NCBI RefSeq assembly: GCF_014904815.1
Contig: NZ_JACZFR010000013.1
Span: 1 to 64,000 of the forward strand
Direction of reading: 5' to 3'
Origin: Microbulbifer taiwanensis
GTDB lineage: Bacteria; Pseudomonadota; Gammaproteobacteria; Pseudomonadales; Cellvibrionaceae
DNA length: 64,000 nt
Of the stretch, positions 52,936-63,754 are shown piece by piece. A program made the translations under genes and the position numbers. Within the stretch, counting starts at the first letter, position 1, and each line of letters starts with the position of its first letter. The notes under the pieces are model-generated. The model was not told where the DNA came from. It did not search any database and saw nothing but the letters and a program-made list of their open reading frames with translations.

Positions 52936-55098
52936 TCAGAAGACGAACTTCATACCCAGAGTCGCGGTGCGCGGGCGGTTGGCGCGGGCGCCGTCCGGAC
53001 CGCGGTTGACGATCACCTGCTCGTCGAACAGGTTGTCCACCTTCAGGTAGGCACTCAGATCCTGGCTGAAGTCATAGTGGGCGGCCGCGTCCCAAACCCA
53101 CAGGGACTCGGTGTAGTCGAAGCGATCGGTGCCGCCGCGGTTACACTCGGTGTTAACACACATCTCGTCCTGGTAGGCGGCGGTCAGGTTGACGCGCCAG
53201 GCGGCACCGCTGTCCAGGCTCGCGGACAGGGCGAAGACGTTTTCCGGCAGGTAGGCGAAGTTGTCGCCAGCCAGTTTATCGCCGTCGTCGCTGTCCTCGG
53301 TGGTCTCGGCGTCCGTATAGGTGTAACTGGCGCGCAGCGGCATATTCCAGCCATTTGTGAGCGCCCACTCAGTACCGAAGGACGCCTCCAGCCCCTTGAT
53401 TTCCGCCTCACCCAACTGGAAGGTGCCGCTGTCTGCGCCATTGTCGCAGGGCACGGCCACGGAGCAGTTCTGCACCGCATTCTCATAATCGCTGAAGAAG
53501 GCGATCACTTCGCCGAACAGGTTGCCGCCATTGAAGCGCGCGCCCCACTCGTAGTTGGTGGATAGTTCCGGGCCGAAACCGTCCTGGGAGCCGGCGCCGG
53601 GAGGGGCGAAGCCGCGGTGCACACCGGCCAGCAGACTCCACGTTTCGCTGACGTCATAGACCAGGCCCAGACCCGGCAGCCACTCATCCACCTGGTTTTC
53701 CGCTTTTGCGCCCTTGATGGTGCGCTCTGGGTCGTCGTAGCGCTGTTCGCTGAGTTCCACGTCCTCGTAGCGCAGCGTGGCGGTCAGCGTCAGCTGTTCC
53801 GACAGCTGGATATCGTCGTAGATAAAGAAGGAGGTCGCGTTCGCCTCGCCGACTCGGTTGTTGCTGGCATTGGGCAGTGACTTGTCGACAAACGACAGCT
53901 GGCCGTCGATCTGCTGGTAGTTCTCCGTCGGCTGGTAGCGGTCCACCTCGTCCCAGTGGCTGCGCAGGCCCACGGTCAGTTCGTGGGAAACACCGCCGGT
54001 GGCCAGCTGCCAGTCACCGCTGACCTGCAGGCCACGCGCCTCATACTGGCGGTTATTGTGCTTGATGCCGAAGTCGTAGTCCGCCTCGCCATCCAGTACC
54101 GCCTGGGCGAAGGTGTCGCCACCGTTGGCAGCGGCGATCAGGTCGCCTTCGCTGGCCTTGAACCAGTCGCGCTTGAACTTGTTGTAGTAGGCCTGGGTGT
54201 TCAGGGTGAAGCTGTCGCTCAGCTGGATGCTGTGGTTCAGCTGCACAGTGCTGTGGCGGTTCTGCATCTCGTCTTCGGCGGAGATGCCGTAGCGGCGATT
54301 CGGGTCGCGGTCGAAGTCGGCGTCGGTCAGGCCCAGGTAGCTCATGCCGGACTCCTCTTCGGAGTACTGCAATTTGATATCCAGCTGCTGGCGATAGGTG
54401 GCGTCAGCAGCCGAGTTGATGCGCCCCTTGAGCAGGTAGTCTTCCTTGGCAATATCGGCGCTGTCGGCGCGGTCGATATCGCGGAAACCGTCGGCCCGCT
54501 GCTGGTGGGTTTCCAGCAACCAGCCGGTGTTTTCGGTGCTGGCGCCGTAGTAGCTGTGCAGGCGGTTCTCGCCGAACTGGCCGGCCTCCAGCTGCACCAT
54601 GCCCTCAGCGGCTTGCGGGATCGGTGTGCTCAGCATATTGACCGCGCCGCCGACGGTGAAGGGACCGTACTTCAAGGTGCCCGGACCCTTCAGTACTTCG
54701 ATACCTTCGAGACGGCCCGCGGTGGGGGAGTAGTAGGCCTCGGGTGCAGAGTAAGGCGCCGGGGCTATCAGCACACCGTCTTCCATCAGCGAGATCTTGC
54801 CGGAGCGGCCGCCGCTGGCACCGCGTATACCGATATTCGGGCGCAGGCCGTAGCCGTCCTCCTCAGTGATGTAGACACCCGGTACCGAGCGCACCATGCG
54901 GTTGATATCGACGAACTCGAACCTGGCCAGTTGATCCGCGTCGATCAGGTGCGCCGAACCGGGCAACTCGGCAATGGTCTCGGCGTCGCCGATCACGGAG
55001 ATTGTTTCCAGTTGCGTTTCGCTTTCCTGGGCAATAACCGGTGCAGCCGCCGCGGCAGCCAGGGCCAGGGCGAGAGGCGACAGGGAGAAAGATTTCAT
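52936..55098 (-). CDS. TonB-dependent outer-membrane receptor, FecA-like
   Basis: 720 residues from the ATG at 55098 (AAGGAG six bases upstream). Signal peptide to about residue 23 (APVIAQ), plug domain (about 35-150) and a 22-strand barrel ending in F (GMKFVF). The plug reads like FecA receptors for iron-citrate type chelates, with IGIRGASGGRSGKISLMEDG and LIAPAPYSAPEAYYSPTAGR. It has no N-terminal signalling domain, and no FecI/FecR genes are adjacent. Two Cys pairs lie in extracellular loops of the C-terminal half (CSVAVPC and CVNTEC). A Fur-like site lies upstream. The substrate is inferred. Confidence 0.88.
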   Translation of the reverse strand: MKSFSLSPLALALAAAAAAPVIAQESETQLETISVIGDAETIAELPGSAHLIDADQLARFEFVDINRMVRSVPGVYITEEDGYGLRPNIGIRGASGGRSGKISLMEDGVLIAPAPYSAPEAYYSPTAGRLEGIEVLKGPGTLKYGPFTVGGAVNMLSTPIPQAAEGMVQLEAGQFGENRLHSYYGASTENTGWLLETHQQRADGFRDIDRADSADIAKEDYLLKGRINSAADATYRQQLDIKLQYSEEESGMSYLGLTDADFDRDPNRRYGISAEDEMQNRHSTVQLNHSIQLSDSFTLNTQAYYNKFKRDWFKASEGDLIAAANGGDTFAQAVLDGEADYDFGIKHNNRQYEARGLQVSGDWQLATGGVSHELTVGLRSHWDEVDRYQPTENYQQIDGQLSFVDKSLPNASNNRVGEANATSFFIYDDIQLSEQLTLTATLRYEDVELSEQRYDDPERTIKGAKAENQVDEWLPGLGLVYDVSETWSLLAGVHRGFAPPGAGSQDGFGPELSTNYEWGARFNGGNLFGEVIAFFSDYENAVQNCSVAVPCDNGADSGTFQLGEAEIKGLEASFGTEWALTNGWNMPLRASYTYTDAETTEDSDDGDKLAGDNFAYLPENVFALSASLDSGAAWRVNLTAAYQDEMCVNTECNRGGTDRFDYTESLWVWDAAAHYDFSQDLSAYLKVDNLFDEQVIVNRGPDGARANRPRTATLGMKFVF

Positions 55099-55147
55099 GG
55101 ATGCTCCTTGCATTATTAGATTGGGGTTACTTGATTGAATTTATTAA

Positions 55148-55162
55148 TGAGAATGATTGTAT
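55148..55162. promoter_or_regulatory. Fur-like box upstream of the TonB receptor
   Basis: TGAGAATGATTGTAT matches the Fur 7-1-7 core TGATAATGATTATCA at 11 of 15 positions. It overlaps a -10-like TAAAAT on the minus strand, 50 bases before the receptor start. Iron repression is expected. Confidence 0.6.
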
Positions 55163-55337
55163 TTTATCATTAATGAAAGTTTCTGCATTACAAATCTTTA
55201 CGCTGATGGCGCGTCCGAACCTGGTCAGCCTCACCCTCTTATGAGCTCGGAAGGCACCCACCCTGATCTGGTACAGATTAGGAGTGGTGTGTTGTGCGGA
55301 CTAGCATTGTGCGCAAGTGCTCACTAACGGTGCAGAT

Positions 55338-55781
55338 ATGATTCGAACAACAGAGCATGCGGACCTGGAGAGACTGGAGCAGTTGTGGCTCTATGCGATG
55401 AGCAGCGCCCACCCGGCGGTGCCGCGGCACTACTGGCGCGGTCGCGCGGCACAGGCGATCCTGCGCTGGCGCCGGGCGGACTGCAGTCTGGTTTACGTGG
55501 ATGCCGGGGAGGAGATGGCCAAGGGCTTTGCCGTAGTGAGCCATGGTGACTGGCTGCAGTGTCTCTGTGTCAGCCCCGTGGTTACCGGGCGCGGTGTCGG
55601 CAGTGCGCTGATGGAGGCGGTCAAGCGCGACAGAGCGCAGTTGCAGACCTCTGTGTTGCAGGAGAACCTGGGTGCGCGCTACTTCCTGCAGCAGCACGGG
55701 TTTGTCGAGGTGGAGCGGCGGCCGTGCCGCGGGGCGGGGCAGAATCGCCTGTTGATGCGCTATGGCGGCAGTGCACTCTGA
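55338..55781 (+). CDS. GNAT family N-acetyltransferase
   Basis: 147 residues from the ATG at 55338 (a few codons more are open upstream; ribosome site weak). GNAT fold with the acetyl-CoA loop CVSPVVTGRGVGSALMEAVKR near residue 76 and the closing RYFLQQHGFVEVERRP. Substrate cannot be inferred; the short form resembles RimI/PhnO-like acetyltransferases. It stands alone between a divergent receptor gene and the CysH-like gene. Confidence 0.85.
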   Translation: MIRTTEHADLERLEQLWLYAMSSAHPAVPRHYWRGRAAQAILRWRRADCSLVYVDAGEEMAKGFAVVSHGDWLQCLCVSPVVTGRGVGSALMEAVKRDRAQLQTSVLQENLGARYFLQQHGFVEVERRPCRGAGQNRLLMRYGGSAL

Positions 55782-55925
55782 GCACGGCACAGCCGCCATC
55801 CGGCCGTGATGTGCCGGTCGACTTATAACCTTAGCTTATGGAATCACTTCTTTTTATTGTTTCTCTGTTGCGGCGACAGGGGTTAGCATGCTTTTCACCC
55901 TACTGATCCAACGCCTTGAGTTTTT

Positions 55926-56606
55926 ATGGGACTTAACGCCAGCAACACCGCCATCCGCTCCTACCCGGCGCGCACCTTTCATCACGGTGCAGACCTGGAG
56001 GCGCTGAACCAGCGTTTCCGCGATGCCAAGCCGAGCGAGATAATGCAGTTCACCATCGAGCAGGCGGAGAATCCGGTGGTCTTCACCAATTTTCGCCCCC
56101 TGGCGGTGGCCTTCCTGCACCTGGTGACCCGCGCCAAGCCGGATATTCCGGTGATCTGGGTGGACCACGGCTACAACACCCCGGAAACCTATCGCCATAT
56201 CGAGCGGGTGATCCGGGAGCTGGAGCTGAACCTCTTCACCTACTCGCCAAAGATGTCCGCGGCCCACTACAACGCCGTCTACGGCGGTATTCCGCCCCTG
56301 GATACGCCGGAGCACGATTTCTTCTCGCGCACTGTCAAGCTGGAGCCCTTCAACCGCGCAATGCAGGACCTTAAGCCGGACGTGTGGCTGAACGGTATCC
56401 GCCACGACCAGAACGCCCACCGCAAGAACCTGAATGTCTTCACCAAGGGCAATCACGGCACCATTCGCGTCGCGCCCATGTTCCACCTCAGCGAGCTGGA
56501 TGTGGAGGAGTATGTGTACGAGAACGAGTTGCCGGACAACGACGTCTACTTCGACCCGACCAAGGGCGAAGAGCACCGCGAGTGCGGTCTGCTGCTGGAG
56601 AAGTAG
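55926..56606 (+). CDS. PAPS reductase family (CysH-like) protein
   Basis: 226 residues. The family pattern is kept: PVIWVDHGYNTPETYR near residue 76, the central EPFNRAMQDL, and the C-terminal REC(GLLLEK), in which the single Cys of the protein corresponds to the catalytic Cys of PAPS reductases. Two departures: the ECGLH motif reads ECGLL, and the phosphate loop that is SSSFG in Escherichia coli CysH reads FTNFR here (about residues 52-56). There is no iron-sulfur CC pair, so it is not of the APS type. It may be a true but divergent PAPS reductase or a related adenylyl-binding enzyme. An upstream ATAACCTTAGCTTATGG stretch could be a CysB-type site (low confidence). Confidence 0.78.
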   Translation: MGLNASNTAIRSYPARTFHHGADLEALNQRFRDAKPSEIMQFTIEQAENPVVFTNFRPLAVAFLHLVTRAKPDIPVIWVDHGYNTPETYRHIERVIRELELNLFTYSPKMSAAHYNAVYGGIPPLDTPEHDFFSRTVKLEPFNRAMQDLKPDVWLNGIRHDQNAHRKNLNVFTKGNHGTIRVAPMFHLSELDVEEYVYENELPDNDVYFDPTKGEEHRECGLLLEK

Positions 56607-56631
56607 CTCACCCGCCCAGCCACTGAATGAC

Positions 56632-56657
56632 AAAACGGCCGCAGATGCGGCCGTTTT
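56632..56657. terminator. Terminator between cysH-like gene and gyrB
   Basis: Perfect 11-base stem AAAACGGCCGC / GCGGCCGTTTT (56632-56642, 56647-56657) with a 4-base loop. T-rich on the plus side, A-run opposite, so it can serve both convergent genes. Confidence 0.9.
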
Positions 56658-56683
56658 TTTGGGGATCTGGCAGACAAGCGGAT

Positions 56684-59107
<2,424 letters not shown>

Positions 59108-59125
59108 TTACTCGCTCCATTCTAC

Positions 59126-60253
59126 TTATTGCGCGGCCGACGATGGCTCGACGCTGATACACCCATGTTCCACGTGGAACATTCGCGGGCAATTCCAGGG
59201 AGACGGCAGCCGCAGCCAGGGTCGACTGGTGGTCTCCGCCTCGATTCCGGTCACCAGCACCTGGCTGGCACAGCGGCTCACCCAGTGGGCGAACAGCTCC
59301 TGATTGTTTGCATCCAGTTCTGACGGCAGGTCGTCCACCAGAAAAACCGGTTTGTCGCCATGCCGGCACACCAGCACCGCCATGGCGGTGCGCAGCGCGC
59401 AGACCAGCATCTTCTGCTGTCCGCGGGATAGGATACTTTGCGCCCCTTCACCACCGACGGAAAAACGCAGGTCCGCCCTGTGCGGCCCGATCCTTGTATG
59501 GCCCTGGGCCAGGTCGCCCTCACGGGACTCCTCCAGCGCCGCCTGCAGGTCCTGCTCCCGACGCCAGCCGCGGCGGTAGGATACCTCTACTCCGGCCAGC
59601 GGAGACTGCCGCAAGGCCTGGGGCAGCTCATCGAGCAGCAGTGTCATCACGGCTCGCAGCTGCTCAAACAGGGCAAAACGCAAACGGTCTACGCTATTAC
59701 CACTCTCAGCGAGCCTCTGCTCCCAGACAGAGAGCAAATCGGGGGTAATTTTACCACGGCGCAGCAGCGCATTTCGCTGCCGCAGTGCCGATTGATAGTT
59801 TTTCCACGCCTGCGCGAAGGAATGTTCCACGTGGAACACTGTCCAGTCCAACAGGCGACGACGCACGCCGGGTCCCCCATCCAGGGCCGAGAAACTGTCA
59901 CTATTGATCACCTGCAACGGCAGGCAGCTGGCCAGCTGAGAACTGGACTCTGCCGGCGCTCGATTGATACGGATGCGTCCGCTGCCGTCGCTGAGCCGCT
60001 CCACGCCGAGGCTATAACCACTGTCCAGCTGGGCAAACACGGTCAATCCGCCAGCCCCCTGCTGAATTACCGATTTGTGCTGGCGGGAACGGAAGGAGCG
60101 ACCGGTGGCGAGCATATGGACCGCCTCCAGCAGGGAGGTTTTACCGCTGCCGTTGGAACCACAGAAAACGTTCACCCCGGTAGTCAAATCCAGTTCGGCG
60201 GAGGCGATATTGCGAAAATGACTCAGGGAGAGGTGGGTCAGGGCCAAGATCAA
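59126..60253 (-). CDS. recF: DNA replication and repair protein RecF
   Basis: SMC-like ATPase that loads RecA at gaps. 375 residues. Walker A GSNGSGKTSLLEA near residue 34, signature ILSRGQQKMLVCAL near 279 and Walker B VFLVDDLPSELD near 305. The first codon appears to be TTG (60253; MILALTHLSLSHF), with no suitable ATG near by. Lies between dnaN and gyrB in the classical order. Confidence 0.95.
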   Translation of the reverse strand: MILALTHLSLSHFRNIASAELDLTTGVNVFCGSNGSGKTSLLEAVHMLATGRSFRSRQHKSVIQQGAGGLTVFAQLDSGYSLGVERLSDGSGRIRINRAPAESSSQLASCLPLQVINSDSFSALDGGPGVRRRLLDWTVFHVEHSFAQAWKNYQSALRQRNALLRRGKITPDLLSVWEQRLAESGNSVDRLRFALFEQLRAVMTLLLDELPQALRQSPLAGVEVSYRRGWRREQDLQAALEESREGDLAQGHTRIGPHRADLRFSVGGEGAQSILSRGQQKMLVCALRTAMAVLVCRHGDKPVFLVDDLPSELDANNQELFAHWVSRCASQVLVTGIEAETTSRPWLRLPSPWNCPRMFHVEHGCISVEPSSAAQ

Positions 60254-60269
60254 AGCCCCGCGGAAAGCG

Positions 60270-60323
60270 ATCGGGCCGCAGAGGCCCGATATATACAGAC
60301 TGCCGCCCCCCTCGGGGCGGCAG
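60270..60323 (-). other. Two tandem GC hairpins between dnaN and recF
   Basis: Perfect inverted repeats ATCGGGCC/GGCCCGAT (60270-60290, 5-base loop) and CTGCCGCCCC/GGGGCGGCAG (60300-60323, 4-base loop). No T-run follows either, so they may attenuate or stabilise the dnaN-recF transcript rather than end it. Confidence 0.55.
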
Positions 60324-60372
60324 CTGGGCTACGGGTGTGGCTATAGCGCTGGGGGACGGGCACTGACGGTGG

Positions 60373-61479
60373 TCACAGGCGCATCGGCATAATCACATAG
60401 ACAGCATCGCCCTCTTCCGGCTGCTGCAGCAGCGCGCTGCTGTTAGCGTCTGCCAGCCCGATACGGATCTGGTCGCTGTGAATGGCACCGGTCACATCCA
60501 GCAGATAGGAGACGTTGAAACCTATCTCCAGGGGCTCACCGACATAGTCGACCACCAGCTGTTCTTCCGCCTCCTCCTGCTCGGGGTTATTGGCGACAAT
60601 CTGCAACAGCCCCTCGGAAACCTGCAGGCGCACACCGCGATACTTCTCGTTGGAAAGGATGGCGGCGCGGGAGAAAGCCTGGCGCAGAGCCTGGCGGTCG
60701 GCAAAGATCTCATTGCCGGTGGCGCGCGGCAGCACCCGCTCATAATCCGGAAACTTGCCGTCCACCAGCTTGGAAGTGAAGGTAAACTGGCCGCTGATCA
60801 CACGGATATGGTTGTTGCCGAGCACCACCTCTGCCTGGGCATCGGTGTCATCCAGCAGGCGCCCCAACTCCAGCACACCCTTGCGCGGCACTATCGCCTG
60901 AATCGGCGACTCCACATTCAGGCCCGGCGCGTCGCGGTCGCACAGCGCCAGACGGTGGCCGTCGGTGGCCACGGCGCGCAGCTGTTGCGGGCGGCACTCC
61001 AGCAGCAGGCCGTTCAGGTAGTAGCGCACGTCCTGCTGGGCCATGGCGAAACCGGTGGCCTCTATCAGGCGGCGTATCTCGCGCTGGGAAATGGCAAAGC
61101 GGGTCTGCGCACTGGTCTCCTCCTGATTGGGGAAATCCGCTGCCGGCAGGGTGGAAAGCTGGAAACGGCTGCGGCCGCTGCGCAACACCAGGCGTTCGCC
61201 GTCGCGCTCAAACTTCAGCTCAGCACCATCCGGCAGGGAGCGGCAGATATCCAGCAGCTTGCGCGCCGGTACCGTTACCTCGCCCTCCATCTCCACTCCG
61301 TCCACCGGCAGGCGGCCGACTATCTCGACTTCCAGATCGGTGCCGGTGAGGGACAACTCCTGCCCCTGCAGCTGCATCAGCACATTGGCCAGCACCGGTA
61401 GTGTCTGGCGCTTCTCAACCACACCGGCGACCAGTTGCAGCGGCTTCAAAAGGGCGTCCCGGCTCACATTGAATTTCAT
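60373..61479 (-). CDS. dnaN: DNA polymerase III beta subunit (sliding clamp)
   Basis: Processivity clamp of the replicase. 368 residues in three similar domains of about 120. N-terminus MKFNVSRDALLKPLQLVAGVVEKRQ is typical, as are LPVLANVLMQLQG near residue 28 and the closing YVIMPMRL, which lines the partner-binding pocket. Located between dnaA and recF. Confidence 0.98.
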   Translation of the reverse strand: MKFNVSRDALLKPLQLVAGVVEKRQTLPVLANVLMQLQGQELSLTGTDLEVEIVGRLPVDGVEMEGEVTVPARKLLDICRSLPDGAELKFERDGERLVLRSGRSRFQLSTLPAADFPNQEETSAQTRFAISQREIRRLIEATGFAMAQQDVRYYLNGLLLECRPQQLRAVATDGHRLALCDRDAPGLNVESPIQAIVPRKGVLELGRLLDDTDAQAEVVLGNNHIRVISGQFTFTSKLVDGKFPDYERVLPRATGNEIFADRQALRQAFSRAAILSNEKYRGVRLQVSEGLLQIVANNPEQEEAEEQLVVDYVGEPLEIGFNVSYLLDVTGAIHSDQIRIGLADANSSALLQQPEEGDAVYVIMPMRL

Positions 61480-61553
61480 CGGTAGTTTCGCCTTACTTTT
61501 CTATCGGTTAATCGTCGGTTGTCCGAATCTCTATTCTTCAGTTGCGGCAACCA

Positions 61554-63065
61554 TCAGGTTGTGAGCGAGCGGGTCAGCAACTTCACGTCCTCGCGGATAT
61601 CCGCGTCCGACTCCTGTAACTCGCGAATCTTACGGCAGGCGTGCAGCACCGTGGTGTGATCGCGCCCGCCAAATGCGTCGCCGATTTCCGGCAGACTGTG
61701 ATTGGTCAGCTCCTTGGCCAGGGACATGGCCACCTGGCGCGGCCTCGCCACGGAGCGGCTGCGGCGCTTGGAGAGCAGGTCCGCCACCTTGATCTTGTAA
61801 TACTCGGCCACCACACGCTGGATATTGTCCACACTGACCAGTCGATCCTGCAGTGCCAACAGGTCTTTCAGCGCCTCGCGCACCAGCAGATCGTCGATAG
61901 GTCGCCCGGTGAACTGGGCATTGGCGATGACCCGGCGCAGGGCGCCCTCCAGCTCGCGCACATTGGAGCGGATACGCTGGGCTATAAAGAAAGCGGAATC
62001 GTGGGGCAGGTCCACGCCCACCTGCTCCGCCTTTTTCATCAATATGGCCACCCGCGTCTCCAGCTCCGGCGGCTCCACCGCCACCGTCAGGCCCCAACCG
62101 AAGCGGGACTTTAGGCGCTCCTCGAGGCCGTCGATCTCCTTCGGGTAGCGATCGCAGGTGAGGATTATCTGCTGACCGCCCTCGAGCAATGCGTTGAAGG
62201 TGTGGAAGAACTCCTCCTGGGAGCGCTCCTTGCCGGCGAAAAACTGGATATCGTCAATCAGCAACGCGTCAACCGAGCGGTAGTAGCGCTTGAAATCGCT
62301 GATCGCATTCAGCTGCAGCGCCTTGACCATATCGGCGACAAAGCGCTCCGAGTGCAGGTAGACCACCTTGGCATTGGGGTTGCGCTCCAGAAGCGCATTG
62401 CCCACCGCGTGCATCAGGTGGGTCTTGCCCAGGCCGACACCACCGTAAATAAAGAGGGGGTTGTAAGCCCCCCCGGGGTTGTCGGCAATCTGCTGCGCGG
62501 CAGCCAGGCCCAGCTGGTTGGACTTGCCCTCGACGAAGGACTTAAAGGTAAAATTGCGATTCAGGGAGCTGCCGTGTTTGATGGCGCCCTCCACCTCGAC
62601 ATTGCGCGCCGGCTCGGGTGCCGGTCGCTGCGCGGGCGGTGCACGCAGGTCGGTCAGGGCCAGCTCACCGCTGGTTATCTGGTCGGCAGTCGCCTCTTCC
62701 GCGGCAGCCGGATGGGGCGTCCGCTGGGAGCCGCCAAAGCTGTTGCGGGAAACTGGCTGGGGGGGCGGCTGTACCGCCGCCGTGGCGGCGCGACTGCGCT
62801 GGAAGCGCGCCGGGCGCCGCTCGGTGATATCGAGCACCACCTGCAGCGGCTGCTCGCCGGAGCACTGGTGTACCAACTCGTGAATACGGTTGAGAAACTT
62901 GTCCCCGACCCAGTCCAGCACAAAGCGGTTGGGAGCCAACAGGCGCAACTCCCCCGCGGCACACGCAGGACTGACACGCAGCGGCCTGATCCAGGTATTG
63001 AACTGCTGTGCCGGCAGCTCATCCTGCAAACAGGTGGCACACTGCTTCCAAACGGATTCAGACAA
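61554..63065 (-). CDS. dnaA: Chromosomal replication initiator DnaA
   Basis: 503 residues. I start at a TTG at 63065 ([20 protein letters not shown]), preceded by GGGGG. The frame is open upstream to 63362, but that part is hydrophobic and lacks family character. Domain I (1-80), a linker of about 80 residues rich in Ala, Pro and Gln, the AAA+ domain with Walker A GGVGLGKT (208-215) and [20 protein letters not shown], and the C-terminal DNA-binding domain with the signature [15 protein letters not shown] DnaA box lies over its promoter region, so autoregulation is likely. Confidence 0.96.
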   Translation of the reverse strand: MSESVWKQCATCLQDELPAQQFNTWIRPLRVSPACAAGELRLLAPNRFVLDWVGDKFLNRIHELVHQCSGEQPLQVVLDITERRPARFQRSRAATAAVQPPPQPVSRNSFGGSQRTPHPAAAEEATADQITSGELALTDLRAPPAQRPAPEPARNVEVEGAIKHGSSLNRNFTFKSFVEGKSNQLGLAAAQQIADNPGGAYNPLFIYGGVGLGKTHLMHAVGNALLERNPNAKVVYLHSERFVADMVKALQLNAISDFKRYYRSVDALLIDDIQFFAGKERSQEEFFHTFNALLEGGQQIILTCDRYPKEIDGLEERLKSRFGWGLTVAVEPPELETRVAILMKKAEQVGVDLPHDSAFFIAQRIRSNVRELEGALRRVIANAQFTGRPIDDLLVREALKDLLALQDRLVSVDNIQRVVAEYYKIKVADLLSKRRSRSVARPRQVAMSLAKELTNHSLPEIGDAFGGRDHTTVLHACRKIRELQESDADIREDVKLLTRSLTT

Positions 63066-63158
63066 GAAACCCCCTAAACCCCAAAAAAAGACCCGGAATA
63101 TAAGGACGGCGAAACCGGCGCTCCACCTGGTGCCCGGGGCCATCGACAAGATCGGGGG

Positions 63159-63189
63159 AGTATACCTTTGCGCCGCCGGGTTATCCACA
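63159..63189 (-). promoter_or_regulatory. Putative dnaA promoter overlapping a DnaA box
   Basis: TATACT on the minus strand (63164-63159) with no good -35 box; where the -35 would be lies the DnaA box TTATCCACA (63181-63189). Occupancy by DnaA would interfere with transcription, as in known autoregulation. Confidence 0.5.
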
Positions 63190-63430
63190 AGGAGCGCGGC
63201 TATTGTTGAAAAAAAACCGCAGAAAAGTGCCCAACAATCAAAGACTTGCACATAAAATAACCAGGAAGGGCGCTCCGGGGATGGCGGGTTATCCACAGCT
63301 TCTTGTGGGTATCTTGGGATCAATCGGTGGGCAGAAAGAAATACTGCCGTCCCCTCAACCACTTGGCGCGGCGGCGGCCAAAGTTAGTGCAGCGGGCGCC
63401 ACTTAATCGCCAATTTCCCGGCGCCGCGCG

Positions 63431-63459
63431 TTGATTTCGCTGGTGCCTTTCTATACAAT
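63431..63459 (+). promoter_or_regulatory. Promoter of rpmH-rnpA
   Basis: TTGATT (63431-63436), 17 bases, TACAAT (63454-63459), leaving an rpmH leader of roughly 125 bases. Confidence 0.65.
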
Positions 63460-63591
63460 CCGCCGCCTTCGCAGCGCATTGCTCCGTCTGCACCGGGCCA
63501 GTACCGGCATCGGAGTCCAGGCCGCGGCCGGGCCCAACCCCGCAGGGGAAGCCCAAGATTTTCCGAATCCAAAGTCTCAGGTAGCAAGACA

Positions 63592-63726
63592 ATGAAACGC
63601 ACTTTTCAACCCAGCAACTTGAAGCGCAAGCGCACCCACGGTTTCCGCGCCCGCATGGCCACCAAGAACGGTCGCAAGATCCTCGCCCGTCGCCGCGCCA
63701 AAGGTCGCAAAGTACTGTCCGCATAA
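63592..63726 (+). CDS. rpmH: 50S ribosomal protein L34
   Basis: 44 residues, very basic: [20 protein letters not shown] followed by the [20 protein letters not shown] block, the invariant L34 sequence. It binds 23S rRNA. Its own promoter lies upstream, and rnpA follows 28 bases downstream, the universal rpmH-rnpA pair. It points away from dnaA across the oriC region. Confidence 0.98.
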   Translation: MKRTFQPSNLKRKRTHGFRARMATKNGRKILARRRAKGRKVLSA

Positions 63727-63754
63727 GATTCCCGCCTCTATCGGCAGCATCTCT

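Larger units (their letters stand above)
63066..63591. other. Candidate oriC / dnaA-rpmH intergenic region
   Basis: 526 bases without a gene, between the divergent dnaA and rpmH. Two perfect DnaA boxes TTATCCACA (63181-63189, 63289-63297) in the same orientation, a weaker one read from the minus strand at 63303-63311 (TTGTGGGTA), and between the two perfect boxes an A+T-rich stretch (63201-63260) that could be the unwinding element. It includes the inverted repeat ATTGTTG/CAACAAT (63202-63208, 63232-63238). In Pseudomonas oriC lies between dnaA and rpmH. Only two perfect boxes is few for a full origin. Confidence 0.6.

Noticed and set aside
63066-63362. Upstream in-frame extension of dnaA
   Set aside because: About 100 hydrophobic codons across DnaA boxes and a putative promoter; the TTG start gives the expected N-terminal domain.
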